Below are positions 52,759-64,000 of a DNA stretch of 64,000 nt, in pieces (the stretch's first letter is position 1; every line of letters starts with the position of its first letter). The notes under the pieces are model-generated. The model searched no databases, was not told the DNA's origin, and was given only the letters and a program-made list of their open reading frames with translations. The translations under genes were made by a program, and so were the position numbers. This DNA is from Microcyclospora pomicola (Eukaryota > Ascomycota > Dothideomycetes > Capnodiales), in the NCBI GenBank assembly GCA_002786065.1, contig NHNY01000024.1:4030-68029 (forward strand), given 5' to 3'.

Positions 52759-55700
52759 AGCGGGTTTGGGGTCCCAAATGACGCACCGCTAAGCGACCGT
52801 CGCAGAGGAAGGTGATACGATCAAGTCAGGCTCGCGGGTGTAGTGCGAGGCAGGGAATTTCTCTTCAGTGCTGGATGTGTCGGACGTCAAGTGGTGAATG
52901 GGCATGTTAAGGTTAAGGTCAAAGCAGAATTAGGGTACATCATCCGGCTTACTGAGCCCGCCCGTGAATGGCTTTCCGCCAAGCAGCTAGCGACCCGGCG
53001 GCATGTCGCGGCGTCTCACACGATCGAGCCACGTCTGAGCCACCACGGCCTTCTACCCGCCATGCTACCACTGTATATACTCAACGTCACCGAGTCATCC
53101 TGTCCTCACATACGCATCGAGACCCTGTACGGATGGAATAACAGCACTTCTCGTCGACCGGAATGCAGAGATCAACCTGTTCACATAGTCGCGATCAGCT
53201 GCAACATACGATGATCGCGAGGATGCTGCAGGGTTAGCAGGGTGTCTCCATGCTCACTCGCAGGCGGCTCTTAGACTCAACGCCATGCTCTAGGTCATGC
53301 AGTGTTTTAGGTCTTTTGCACGCTTGGCGATTGCTTGGCCTCGCCTATCAAACCTCGGAGAGACTCGATGTTGATGTGGAGCTGATCGGGTGTCGACAAG
53401 GTCAGCACATCGGCTCCAAGGCTTACCCACCATCACCGTGTGAACCAAGCTCTAGCGTACGGAGGAAGAACCACACATATTGAGGGATCGCGCACTCTCG
53501 CTCCACGGCGGTCTTCAGCACTGGTTCCTCTGGTAGATTTGGAAAGCTTACCAGCCATTAGCAGGCCAAGCAGAAGCCCGAACGGCTCGTGGTCAGTGAC
53601 ATGAAGACTAATATTAATGACAAGCAACATTGCTCTCTTAGCACTATTCTTAGAGCCAACAAGCTGGAAGGTGAGTCTGTCAGCACACGCTTGTTGCGGT
53701 ACAATACATGCTACAAGCCATGTCTCTAGACACGATCGAGATGTAGTGCAGCCGTGTTGGATCAGAGTTCGGGCTGAGAGCAACAGCACCATTACTTTGA
53801 CGAGCCCGCCGAGCACCTCAGAGTTTGGCAATACAAGGTTCGAGGACATCTGTGGCTGATAGAACTCAGCTCTAGTCCAATCATGGCGTCCCGACATGAA
53901 GAGGTTTCCTCCACATGTGAGCCAAGCCCATGCTAAGCACTAACTTCTGCGCTACCAGATTAGCTTTGTTGGCCTTATCATGCCTTTACATAACCTTATT
54001 TCTACCTTTCCGTGTCTCCCCTCACGTGGAGCGGTTCGCACGGCACGAGTTTGACGCCAGCGATTGGCGTTGACGTCGGGCAGGACCGCGGCAGAGAGCG
54101 CATGACTATCAGGCCACGTCAGCATTGTGATCGCAAGAGTGAAGAGTGAAAGCATCGTTTGCCATCATTCCTCTCCCACCTGTTCATGAGGAGAATCGAT
54201 GAACGAGACCGCAAAAATCCGAATCTCGAAGGCTCATGCGTGGAAGCGTTGCAAGATCTGTAGCACATATTTCCGAACGGAGCCACTGACATTCGGCTGT
54301 GTTTGCACCACCTCCAGGGAGCTGCCAAGACACCTGGAAGCTCTAAATCGACAGCCACAGTACGAAAGCAGCTTTCCACATTCCCCACGAGACGCCAAAG
54401 CCGCCACTAATCTTGGCGACCTGATGCGGATTCTGCCTTGGCGGTCGATACGTGCTCAGGTCGATAATAAGCATAATATGAAGCAGAAACCTTTTCTCGA
54501 CCTTGATAGCTGTGAAACTTGTGGGGATGTCTACATGGCCTCATCTCCGTCAATAGAACGGTTTTCCATACCGTCGGTCAATCGGTACTATACAAGGGCT
54601 CCTGATCGCGCTCCTTGACCATTCATATAAGTCTGTTCGATCCCCCGAGAGTTCGCGGACACACTAGTTCTACTCGTTCAGGCTAGCGAGTTTGTGGAAT
54701 CCTATCTTTGAGACAAGTTGAGTCGCAGGGACCCTGTACTCTACCACAATATTCGTGCGTGTTTGTATCGAGGGCCAGCGACGAGAATATCGAGCAGAGA
54801 AACAAGCTGTGCAAGTTCCTGCAGCCCCAGCATCGAGTGCTTAATCACTTACAAGGTGTCCATGCTGGCGCCACCCACACGCCGCGGAGGCGAGTAGCGA
54901 GTGGGTTCTGCTTTACGATCGACATACTGCCCCCCGAGTATGCGCGCTACTCCTTGAACTCTCCACTTTCGCAATGTCATCGCCGTGCTCATCTCCCGCG
55001 GTGACCATGAAAGCGACGTCACAGCAGGTCCTCAATTGGCATCTTCACGATGATATGTGTCACGCTTCCGAGCCTAGTGCTGGGATATGCTTAACGGCTA
55101 GATCTCTAGTTCACGCATCTTAATGTGGACATCAGACGATGAGCTCGCTCCACATTATCGTACAACTATTGGCGGCAACCACGATGCATCATGATGCAAG
55201 ACCAGGCTCGGAACGCTTGGGGCCACGAGGCTGTCCATCGAGCCAAATATGGGTCGGTGGCAGACGCTGTTCTGCTGCCGAGATCGAGATGTCCTGCCTG
55301 TGTCTTGGCGTGCCGTACAACCTTGTCACCGTATGCGAGAGCTGAGCGACCTCGGTTTCGTGCTCGGGAGCCACGAAAACCCGCAGGACATACTGCACGA
55401 CATGTTCTTCCAACCTACTGCTGCCTTGTTACCTCTGCAGCTCGAAAGATGCAAATGAGCCAAGCGTGGTGACACAGTCTTCATCCTCCTATCCCGCTCC
55501 ACGAACCTGGGACAGAACGGCACCGACCACGATCCTTCACAACGCAACTCTGACCTTACGCGATCTGTTGTAAACAAATCCGAAACCCCGAAGTGTGCCG
55601 TTCAGACGGCGCGTCGATAAACCACACGAGCGCCCAGAATCCATGACTAGCGCCAAGCCACCCAACAATGCTTGAAGCTGAGGTGCGCCCGAGTGCCTAC

Positions 55701-56660
55701 TGACCCACGGCATACCGTAGGTGCACGTCGGCGCGTCCGACACTGCACATACATGGTACAGATGTGGTGAGGGCAGAGTCTCACAAGATTAGAATGTTAA
55801 AGTTGTCTGTAGGCTATCAAGGCACATAGATAAGAGAAGTCGTCTCGTAGTCAGTATTGTCGATAGTACAGTACAGTGTACAGAACGCCACCGGCCAAGC
55901 TCTATCCACATGAGAAGGATTCATGTTCCAACAACGCAAGCCTAAATCTGCGCTCTGACCTTTCGTTGGAAGGACTTGCGATAAGGTCGTTAAGGTTTTC
56001 CCTCCCAACCGAGCCAACCACTGCAAGCCATTTGAGCCATGACTACAGTAGCGACAGTGGGCTGTGGATCGGGTAGGGAGCTACCTTACCATGATGCTTA
56101 TACCAGTACAGCATTGCTTGGCTAACAAGGACGTTCTGACATGCACCATGCGCTGCCGTGACAAACAATGGATTCATGAAGTTGGAACTGCTCGGCCTGG
56201 GATATGCGCTGTTGATAGCGATTTTGCTTTGGTTATCGAGTGCCCAGGACTGAACCCTAAGCCCGGCCATCTGCCAGCAATAGCTTGAGAATCGGGCATG
56301 CCATTCATCTCTAATGGCGCTGCAAGCATTGCTCTCGAACAAAGCACATGCCTCGTCAACACAGCTGTTGTGCGAATGCAACTGGATCAGCTACCAAACT
56401 CACGCCTGAGGAAGAAGCTCTCCCTATATGCGAGAGAGCGCCGCTGTCGCCAGTGATATCACGATGCTCCGCGTCAACAAGCTAGGAACAGAGATCAACT
56501 CATGAATACTCGCCTACGTAAGTGGAGTAGCATCTGAACAGCCAGATTACAACTCTTAGTCCACTTTCGAAAAAGTTCGAGTGCGATGTAGCCTGGTTTG
56601 CCCAGCCTTACATCAATCGTCAATAGCAAGAAAACTCATTTGCATCATTAAGAATCGTCA
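52759..56660. promoter_or_regulatory. Long upstream region of the WOPR regulator, no supported gene
   Basis: About 3.9 kb between the WOPR gene and the condensin gene. Open frames up to 154 residues occur on both strands (for example 54,199-54,618 plus, with three C-x2-C pairs, and 53,433-53,897 minus) but none shows coding bias, a domain or splice context that I can trust. Master regulators of this class often have very long promoters. A TTAAAGTT element lies at 55,797-55,804. No repeat or RNA gene was recognised. Confidence 0.5.
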
Positions 56661-59600
56661 TTATGCCGCAGTCTCCACGACCTTACAGCCTTCCGCGATA
56701 GTCTTGGCAATCTCTTCGTTCTTGTGCGGCAGCAAGCCCAGCGCGAAGGCGACATCGTTCCATTGGCGTTCGCTTTCTGCGCGGGCAAGGCGCGGCGCCA
56801 ATTTGTTGGCAAGCTGCTTGGCGAACTTGTCCTACGCAAGGGATAATATGTCAGTCAAGCGTCACATGGGGTGGAGTGCGGGTGAAACTTTACCTTCTCG
56901 ATAAATGTCGCCAGGAATTTGATGATCCGGCGGAACTGATCTTCTTCTAGACCGTCATCGGACGACAGCAAGCTGAACATGTCGATGAAGTTGTTGTAGA
57001 TGGCGTTGTCTTTGGTCGAGAGCTCGGCGAAGAACATCCGGCTCATGTCGCGCAAGACCAGATCCGAGTCCTCGACGCATTTCGCCATTTGCGCCATCTG
57101 ACCCTTGACCTTGATCTGGCCGGCCAAGATCAAGAAAGTCAGAGTCATCATACATGTGCGTCTGACCTGCAGGGCACGGTCGGACAGGCGACGGTACAGG
57201 AAGTCGGTGTTGTCGGACACTAGGTTGTTGAAGCAGACGGCCATGTCGCCAAGTGCAACCATCAAGTTGCTCCTGGTTGTGGGGGAAGGCGAGCGCTCGA
57301 GAATGGTGACGAATAGGTCGAGGTTAGCATCACAATAGTCTCTGCTTACGCACATCAACTTGGCCATGCACAGAGCGGCCTGTGCTTGCAGTTCCGCGTT
57401 GGGATATGCGGTGTTGTTACTACAAATCTCCTGGACAAGCGGACCAAAGTTGGCGAGCAGTGACTGACGACCGTAAAGGATCTCACGCTCGCGTATGTTG
57501 TTTATTGCGTCAACGAAGTCGTCCTCATTTGTACCAGCCATCAGATCGAGTTCGTCCTCCTCTTCCTGCTTCTTCTTGTCCTCGGCCGTCTTGGCTGCTG
57601 GTGTCTTGGCACCCAGTGATTTCTTGGTAGGTGAGGCAGCGGTGGCAGTCTTTTCTTTGTCTGCCTTCCGACGCTTGAAGTCTTGCTCGCACAGGTCTAA
57701 GTGCACAATTTGTTTCAAACCGACATGTCCCACGGTGAAGAGAAGCTGAGATAACGCGTGGGCAGACTCTCCATCGTCGCTGGGTACATTTTCAGGTGCA
57801 GTCTCCTCAACCACCTCTTGCTCAGGCAGGTCACTCATTTCGACATCGCCATCATCATCTACATCGCCAGTATTTGCTGCCTCTGCCGTGGGTGGGACAG
57901 TTCTAGGAGCGAATACAAGCTTCGTCTTGGAGCGGATGACTTCGCCGCAGAGTATGTCGGGATACTTCGACAATGCGTATATGGCACCAACCGCTTTTTC
58001 TGCTAGGCCATACCACTCACTGTTGCTGCTCTGTACGTCCAGAAGACTGGCCAGACGGACCAAGACAGCATGATCATTTGGTAGCCGTGTGCTGGGTTTT
58101 CCTTGAGTGCCTTTGGTATGTTTGTTGTCCGTCATCCGCATCAGTGCAATGCACGTGTACCGAGCAAGGACAAGATCCTTCCGGCCCATGGCTCCAAGCC
58201 CGATGCGCAAGCACGTCTCCATTTCTTGTACTATGATGTTGGGGTCTGCAAGTGCCAGCATACCCAGGATAATGATTGCTCCTCGCCGCTGTTGTCTACT
58301 AATCTCCTGCTTCTGGACACCATAGACCTGCCAGAGCTTTTGCAGGACAAGCTCGGACACCTGTTTCTCCTTCATCATGGTCTCGAGCAATTTCTCCATG
58401 CTAGTTAGCTCCGCAGGTGAAGCACCGAACGTCAGGCTGATCATGTTTCTGGCCACGTATGTTGCTGCATCACTAGCTGAGAAGTGTTTGGGTGCATCGA
58501 AGAACAAGCCCTTGTAACACTCTACCAAGTGAGAGGTGACGCCCTTTCCTTCATCATTGTTACTGTTCGTCCAGATGAGACGCAACATTCGTCTGATTCC
58601 AGCTTTTGCCGTTTCAAGGTGGTAAGCATCAGAAATGACGAAGAAATCCATGGCCTCTACCACTTCGGTTTTGGTCTTGGATCCGAGCAGCTGAGTCACC
58701 AGTAAGCTTGCCTCCTGCAGTACTTCAATGAAGTCTAAGGCATGCTGGTAATAAGTACGCGTGAGCTGCAGTTTCCGGAGAGCATCTGCCGTTGCTGCGT
58801 CTTCCTCTGCTTTCTGTAATGCGGCCCGTTGCTGCTCTTCAGACATTGGTGGCTCTTCCACCTGGGTTGGCTCATCTACCAGACCTGTGTCCAGGGTCAT
58901 CTCCGGATTGTCACGCTCTTCGAGACCAGTGCCTGATGGTGGCTTCAGCGCATCAATCTCCGCTTCGCAAGATTCTAGTCTTTCATTCCATTCGCGATGA
59001 CTTAAGAGACCACCATGAAGCACCGCGAAGGGATGAGTTGCCATCAACCGACCAAGCAATTTCATTGCATTTCGTCTGACATTGCTGCTCTTGTCTTCCA
59101 AACTCCTTGTCGCAAGTTCTGCCGCGGTTTGTCGTCGCTTTGGATACTTCGCTTCCAGATCGCAGAGCTTCGCAAATACTTGGATGGCTCTACATCTACA
59201 GTACGGGTTGATGTCCAGAAATCGCTCCTCCAGCACGTCAAAGAAGGCGTTCAGCTGACCTTTATGGTTCTCACTCCGTTCGCCTTCCTCCTGCGTTGAC
59301 AGCATCGCGATCAGGTTGCCACAAACCTCAATAATAGCACATCTCAGCGTGTAGTTCTCGCTCTCCAAGAGTTTGGCCAGATACGTCACTTGCTTCTGCA
59401 CTTGACGGGGCTCCAGTTCTGACAGGCGCGCAACGAATGTTGATACAGACTTCGGTCCTTTGGTATCGTTGGCGCTGAACTCCTTGTTCGATAACTCTTT
59501 CATAACCTCTTCAGCCAACTGTGGGTAATCGTATTGCTGAATGAGGATGCTCAAGAACTCGGCCATGGGATCTGCCAGATGCTCGAAATATGATAGGTTT

Positions 59601-60445
59601 TGAATGACGCTGGTCTGTGCTCCGTATGCATGTCCATGATGCTTGATGGCCACACATAGTACCTTGAAAACATGCATGCGCACTCCGGTATTCTTCACTC
59701 GAGTTTCGCTCTCCAGAAGCAAATATGCCGGGCGTGTGAACAAGCCGATGAAAGTGTCGCGTTCGCTGGTAGTTACGAAGATCTTGCCCAGTTTCAGTTT
59801 CATGACTTTGGTCATGGTATCCAACGCTGTTTGTAGTTGTCCGGAAGGGTCCCATGGGCCGTCTTTCTGTGCTGCTCCTTTCCCTTTGGTTCCCTTCGCA
59901 CCCTTCACGCGCGCTGGCGCTGCCGTCGACTTCTCAGCACTTTTGGCTTCCACTGCAGCGACGCACCATTGTAGTAAGAAAGCAAAAACCTCAAGGATTT
60001 GTCGGTGTTGCGCAGTCTCAATTTCTCCATCCTGCTCTTCATGGTAGATGATCTCAGCCTCTGCTCCCAGACCACTGATCACCAAATCAAACACCTTACT
60101 AAGAGATGCTGGGGGGATGAAGGGCGTCTGTCTAGATGGGTTGGATGACCCACAATCAGTACCGGAGCTGCGCGAAACGGAATTCAATGACAAATTTAAA
60201 GGAACAGTGGGAGCGCACTTGAGGAGAAACTGCAGGCTATGCAAAGTGCCTTGCTGTGTGATGGCTTCTGGATTCTCTCCAACAGCGCTGATTATCTCGT
60301 TGAGAACACCATTGATTAGGCCTGTCGTAAATGCATCCGGGTCGTTCTCGCAGTCAAGCAGTGCTGCATCCGCCTCAGGCGTGACAATCGATAAAGGGTC
60401 GTCCAGATATGCCTTGAGCGACACGTTAACATCGAAATCGCTCAT
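56661..60445 (-). CDS. cnd1: Condensin complex subunit 1 (Cnd1/YCS4/CAP-D2)
   Basis: Two exons: 60445-56894 and 56831-56661, with a 62-base intron near the 3' end; 1,240 residues, normal for the family. It is the HEAT-repeat subunit of condensin I, needed for mitotic chromosome compaction. The start MSDFDVNVSLKAYLDDPLSI, the region near residue 610 (MDFFVISDAYHLETAKAGIR and RRMLRLIWT), a DNA-repeat-like HEAT block after residue 1,000 and a KQLANKLAPRLARAESERQW end after the intron are all typical. An acidic Glu/Asp/Lys-rich linker lies near residues 880-990. The end of exon 1 reads through into a short non-family tail if the intron is not removed, which supports the splice. Confidence 0.93.
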
Positions 60446-60727
60446 CTTGAGACTCCTGAGCGCGATTGCGCGGGTTCCAGCACGTTGAATCGATTCAATT
60501 CATTTAGATCCCGCGATTCAGAATGATATGCAGTCGTTGCTTTGTTTACTGTCGTGGTCAGCTTTTGTTTACGCGGCGCGTATTCCGCCGCGCTTGCCAC
60601 CTCCACCACATCACGAAGTGACTACTGCAAGGTACAGTACATGGATCACGGAGATTTTACACGTCTTTATTCTCCTCCGGACTCTACGAATCAGCCGGAC
60701 GGACACGCAAATGAGAGGTGATCAATA
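60446..60727. promoter_or_regulatory. Shared promoter of condensin and Cdc7 genes with two forkhead-type sites
   Basis: 282 bases between the start codons. TTGTTTAC occurs at 60,542-60,549 and again at 60,565-60,572, the consensus of forkhead factors, followed at once by ACGCGGCGCG, which resembles an MCB-type element. Both genes act in the cell cycle. Confidence 0.55.
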
Positions 60728-62116
60728 ATGACGACTGCGCTCAAATGTCCGCGGGAGCAAGTGACGGTGCATATGGACGACGTGATCAAGCATGGTGACA
60801 GCACCGAGGACGAAACTGATGATCTGGATGAGAGCACGGCCGCACGAGAAGACAGCGCAGACACCGTGTCTGATGGCGACGAGACCGTGGATGAAGCTGT
60901 GCAAGAAGACATCGAGCGATTTGAGTCGAGCTTCAAGAACATCACCCAACGGTATCGCCTCATCAACCGCATCGGCGAAGGCACTTTCTCCACCGTGTAC
61001 AAAGCGGAGGACCTGTTATACGAGCACTACGAGAATGGATGGGACTTGGATGCCGACAAGGAGAATCGATCCGACTCGACCACCACCAAGTATAGGCCCA
61101 ATGAAAGGACGCACAAACCCCGGTTTGTGGCAATCAAGAAGATTTATGTCACCTCCTCGCCTCTGCGGATCATGAACGAGCTGGCACTGTTGCACGATCT
61201 CAGAGAGTCACCCAATGTTTGTCCGTTGATCACCGCCTTCCGGCATCAAGATCAAGTCATTGCTATTCTGCCGTACTTTCAACACGAGGACTTCCGGGAG
61301 TACTACCGCGATATGAGCATCGCAGATGTGCGGGTCTACTTACGATGTCTCTTCACCGCGCTGGCTTCCGTCCACGATGCCGAGATCATCCACCGGGATA
61401 TCAAGCCGACCAACTTCCTGTACTCGCCATCGCAACAACGTGGCGTCCTGGTCGACTTCGGTCTTGCGGAGCGCGAAGGCACCGACTACATGCATTGCAA
61501 CTGTTGCTACGAAGGGGCAGATCGTCAACGAAAGATCCGGAATTCCGTTTACGCGTCCACTCTTTCTGCAGCACAATCAGCAAACCAGCCCACGCCTCGC
61601 CCCACCTATCCATCCACAGACACACGATCATCGCGACGCGCCAACCGTGCCGGGACCCGTGGCTTTCGCGCGCCCGAAGTGCTGCTAAAGTGCACCGCCC
61701 AGACATGTCTGATAGACGTATGGGCCTGCGGCATCATCCTCCTCACCTTCCTCAGCAAGCGCTTTCCCTTCTTCCACTCCGTCGACGACATCGACGCTTT
61801 CATCGAGCTCTGCTGCATTTTCGGCAAGAAACGCATGCGCGAGACGGCCCTCCTGCACGGGCAAGTCATGCACACCAATCTTCCGACGCTCACCGAGCAG
61901 GGGCCCGGGTGGGAACGGATCCTGCTCTGGAGCACAGGCCGCAATAAGAAGACCTCCGAGGGCACCGGGCTCTCCAAAGAAGAACTCGCGGCGGTCGAGT
62001 TCATGCGCTGCTGTCTCGAACTCGACCCGGCCAACCGCATTACGGCGGAAGATGCGTTGCAACATCCGTTTCTGCTTGAGGATGAAGATATGATGATGGA
62101 GGACAACTCCCGTTGA
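60728..62116 (+). CDS. cdc7: Cdc7/Hsk1 family protein kinase (catalytic subunit of DDK)
   Basis: A single exon of 462 residues. With its Dbf4 partner it phosphorylates the MCM helicase to fire replication origins. Kinase marks are the glycine loop IGEGTFSTVYKAE near residue 83, VAIKKIYVT near 137, HRDIKPTNFLY near 223, DFGLAER near 243, and GTRGFRAPEVLL near 310. An insert with C-x-C-C (HCNCC) and a charged stretch between the DFG and APE segments, and another insert near residue 105, are typical of Cdc7 kinases. Acidic residues fill the N-terminal 65 positions. Length is normal for fungi. It is head-to-head with the condensin gene. Confidence 0.92.
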   Translation: MTTALKCPREQVTVHMDDVIKHGDSTEDETDDLDESTAAREDSADTVSDGDETVDEAVQEDIERFESSFKNITQRYRLINRIGEGTFSTVYKAEDLLYEHYENGWDLDADKENRSDSTTTKYRPNERTHKPRFVAIKKIYVTSSPLRIMNELALLHDLRESPNVCPLITAFRHQDQVIAILPYFQHEDFREYYRDMSIADVRVYLRCLFTALASVHDAEIIHRDIKPTNFLYSPSQQRGVLVDFGLAEREGTDYMHCNCCYEGADRQRKIRNSVYASTLSAAQSANQPTPRPTYPSTDTRSSRRANRAGTRGFRAPEVLLKCTAQTCLIDVWACGIILLTFLSKRFPFFHSVDDIDAFIELCCIFGKKRMRETALLHGQVMHTNLPTLTEQGPGWERILLWSTGRNKKTSEGTGLSKEELAAVEFMRCCLELDPANRITAEDALQHPFLLEDEDMMMEDNSR

Positions 62117-62846
62117 GTTCGCGTTGATGACGATAGGCATAATAGCATTCCGATGCATAGATCATGCGTGATGAATCTTTTCGGCGTTTCTATGGCTTGG
62201 GACGAACGGGCATCGCATTGCGTGGCATAGGACCGTGGCGGATGCGGACGAAGCATGATCTGTGAGGCACACCTCGATACCCCCTTCTTGTACATACATG
62301 TCGTTTCACAGATCTCACATGCAGAATATTTATCAAAGTAAACTCTCGAACATGTTTTTTTGCTATAGATAACTTGCTCGTGAAACCCCCAGGTTTGTGT
62401 GAAAGGCTAGGTACCACGTTTCGAAGCCCAGCTGGCTCTGAGGAATTCCTTGAGTATCTGAGTAGCGACGACAGTAACAGTCATCCTAACACGTGAATTT
62501 CGAGTAATAAACATGCCGCAACCTAACAACCCGGCTGAAATGCTCATCCCAAGAAACGCGGCGCTCATCATCATCATCATCAACGCATGAACTGCCCTCC
62601 GTATCAAGTATTCATCAAGTCATCAAAATCGTGATATTTGCTGCCGCACGATGGAGAATGCAAAACAGCCGTGAATAGTCGTGCGCACCACCGAGGGTTG
62701 CGAATGGGGGATTTATCATCCCGACGTTGAAAAGAGCAGATGACTTCGTTGGGAGGACGCTGTGTTTTGTGCTTGGCTTGCTTGCTTGCTTCATCACCTC
62801 ATCGCTTCATAACTTCAACCTCGCCCATCGTTCATCATGACATGCA
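62117..62846. other. Intergenic region between convergent genes, 730 bases
   Basis: Carries the 3' ends of the Cdc7 and phospholipase genes and a short CAT repeat near 62,566-62,585. No gene, RNA or mobile element is supported. Confidence 0.5.
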
Positions 62847-64000
62847 TCATATCTGCGGCTTACTCGCCGAATTGACCGGCGGCGGTGGCCCGGCAGTGTC
62901 GGGGTACGGCAGTCGACGGCCGAGATCGCCCATATTCATGAACGTCTTCGGTTGTTGCTGGTAGGAGTAGTGGTTTGTATGCATCTCGGCTGGGGACGGA
63001 GATCGCCGGTGGGAATCATTGTACGGCAGGGGTGTCTTGGGCGGGAGAGGTGGCGGAGAGGGTCGTTGTTGTTGGAAGTCGCCGCTGGGGCGTGGTGAGG
63101 GGTTGGGCGCGTATTGTTGTGCGGAGTGGTGATGGAGGCTCTGGGATGGTTGCACAGGGCGGTAGGCGGGCGATTGCGGAGCGGACATTTCGTATGACTG
63201 GCGGGAGTAGGTACCACTGCCTGGTGTCGACTGGTCGTAGGGATTGTTGGGATTGCTGTCGCGGTGGTCTACTTGTGCTGGCGAGTTGGGGACTACGGTG
63301 TACTTCTGGTCAGCGATGCTGGGTCTGTGTTCGTACTGCTGGGAGGCCGGGCGGAAGCCCTGAGATCCTGTTGGAACCTCGTCGCCGGGAAGTTCAACGG
63401 CCATGGGATTGGAAGGAGGTGGTAGTGGAGCTGAGGTTGGCAGAGGTCGATCCCAAGGGTTCTGCCAACTGTCGCGAGCTGGCTGTCCGTCTTGTTTCCG
63501 AGCGTCTGCGCGCTCCTGTCGCGCTCTGGCGAAATGGATCTTTGCCATCTTCGCTGCGGCGGATTGTGCCATTCCAGTGACATCGTCCTTGGCCAGATAG
63601 ATCCGAGTATTGGAACTGATCTCGGCAAGTCTGGCCCACTCATTCATCCCAAACTCTCCCACGCCAATCTCTACATTCAGTCGGTAGTAGTTTTCCCGGG
63701 GCACGCCTCTCTTGGAGAGATGGTCCCGTAGCATGTACTGGTGGCTGTCCTCGCAAGCTTCGAGCTTAGAAATCAGCCTTCTCCGTGCCTCTGCGTAATC
63801 ACCCATGATGCTGCCTCCCAGTACGCCCTCCCACCATTCAGAGTGTCTTTGATTATTTCCAGCAGGTCGTTTTCCTGTACCAATACTCATGAACACCCCA
63901 ATTTCTCTCCCTGGCCATTCAGTCTGCACTGCTTCATCGAGAACGAGTGGCGAGGGATTGAACATTCCCGCTCCCTCGTCCAAATACACCGATTGGCCTA
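62847..64000 (-). CDS. Patatin-like phospholipase, C-terminal part; 5' part outside window
   Basis: The open frame runs off the right edge, so the N-terminal portion with the catalytic serine is missing from the window. Of the part seen, about 384 residues, the start reads VYLDEGAGMFNPSPLVLDEA, which is the second catalytic Asp region of patatin domains, followed by VFMSIGTGKRP. A region on a helical linker follows (to about residue 200), then a long Pro/Gln/Ser/Tyr-rich tail. Patatin enzymes hydrolyse acyl chains from lipids through a Ser-Asp dyad. The start codon lies beyond the window; the Met-like codon at 63,989 is internal. Confidence 0.82.
   Translation of the reverse strand, partial: GQSVYLDEGAGMFNPSPLVLDEAVQTEWPGREIGVFMSIGTGKRPAGNNQRHSEWWEGVLGGSIMGDYAEARRRLISKLEACEDSHQYMLRDHLSKRGVPRENYYRLNVEIGVGEFGMNEWARLAEISSNTRIYLAKDDVTGMAQSAAAKMAKIHFARARQERADARKQDGQPARDSWQNPWDRPLPTSAPLPPPSNPMAVELPGDEVPTGSQGFRPASQQYEHRPSIADQKYTVVPNSPAQVDHRDSNPNNPYDQSTPGSGTYSRQSYEMSAPQSPAYRPVQPSQSLHHHSAQQYAPNPSPRPSGDFQQQRPSPPPLPPKTPLPYNDSHRRSPSPAEMHTNHYSYQQQPKTFMNMGDLGRRLPYPDTAGPPPPVNSASKPQI

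Noticed and set aside
54199-54618. Possible small protein with several C-x2-C pairs upstream of WOR1
   Set aside because: No coding bias, conserved pattern or splice context could be shown; kept only as a remark in the upstream region.
62560-62590. CAT trinucleotide tract
   Set aside because: Ordinary intergenic simple repeat.

Overview
The window looks like a filamentous ascomycete, most likely a dothideomycete. Host genes have one or a few short introns (53-170 bases, CTAAC-type branch sites). The gene set includes a WOPR master regulator and a CIA84-like complex I assembly factor, and the repeats are TA-rich in the manner of repeat-induced point mutation (RIP). The species assignment is inference. 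All counts, alignments and translations here were made by eye.

Layout. (1) 1 to about 11,990: the inner part and 3' LTR of an old, broken Ty3/Gypsy chromovirus-type element. It carries a large extra coding-like stretch between pol and the LTR. (2) About 12,000-20,838: a partial minus-strand copy of a large DNA transposon, apparently cut into by the Gypsy element. (3) 20,839-36,977: a 16-kb island of intact host genes: an acyl-CoA synthetase, asparaginyl-tRNA synthetase, a polysaccharide deacetylase, a biotin-dependent carboxylase, a CVNH-domain protein, mitoribosomal protein bS18m, a CIA84-like PPR protein and a HELAH metallopeptidase-like protein. (4) 36,978-49,389: a full-length plus-strand copy of the same transposon (12,412 bp, about 70-bp imperfect TIRs, 6-bp target duplication TACACG), with a decayed integrase-type (IS3EU-like) transposase. 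(5) 49,396-64,000: host genes again: a small membrane protein, the WOPR regulator WOR1/RYP1/SGE1 with about 4 kb of apparently gene-free upstream DNA, condensin subunit Cnd1, the Cdc7 kinase, and the 3' part of a patatin-like phospholipase gene.

The most unusual object is the 12.4-kb transposon. It carries four related cargo genes with a Cys-rich domain resembling DUF3716, two arrays of seven 150-bp units, and an internal duplication of about 4.05 kb. A TGTACA-like hexamer recurs about every 150 bp (mean 153 bp over the 31 sites measured between 44,685 and 49,275). It runs through arrays, introns and coding sequence alike and falls in different reading frames, so it looks like a DNA-level signal of nucleosomal spacing. 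The inverted partner copy at 12.0-20.8 kb has the same arrays and gene order.

Host genes form several head-to-head pairs that probably share promoters: bS18m/CIA84-like (both mitochondrial), condensin/Cdc7 (both cell cycle, with two forkhead-type sites between them) and deacetylase/carboxylase.
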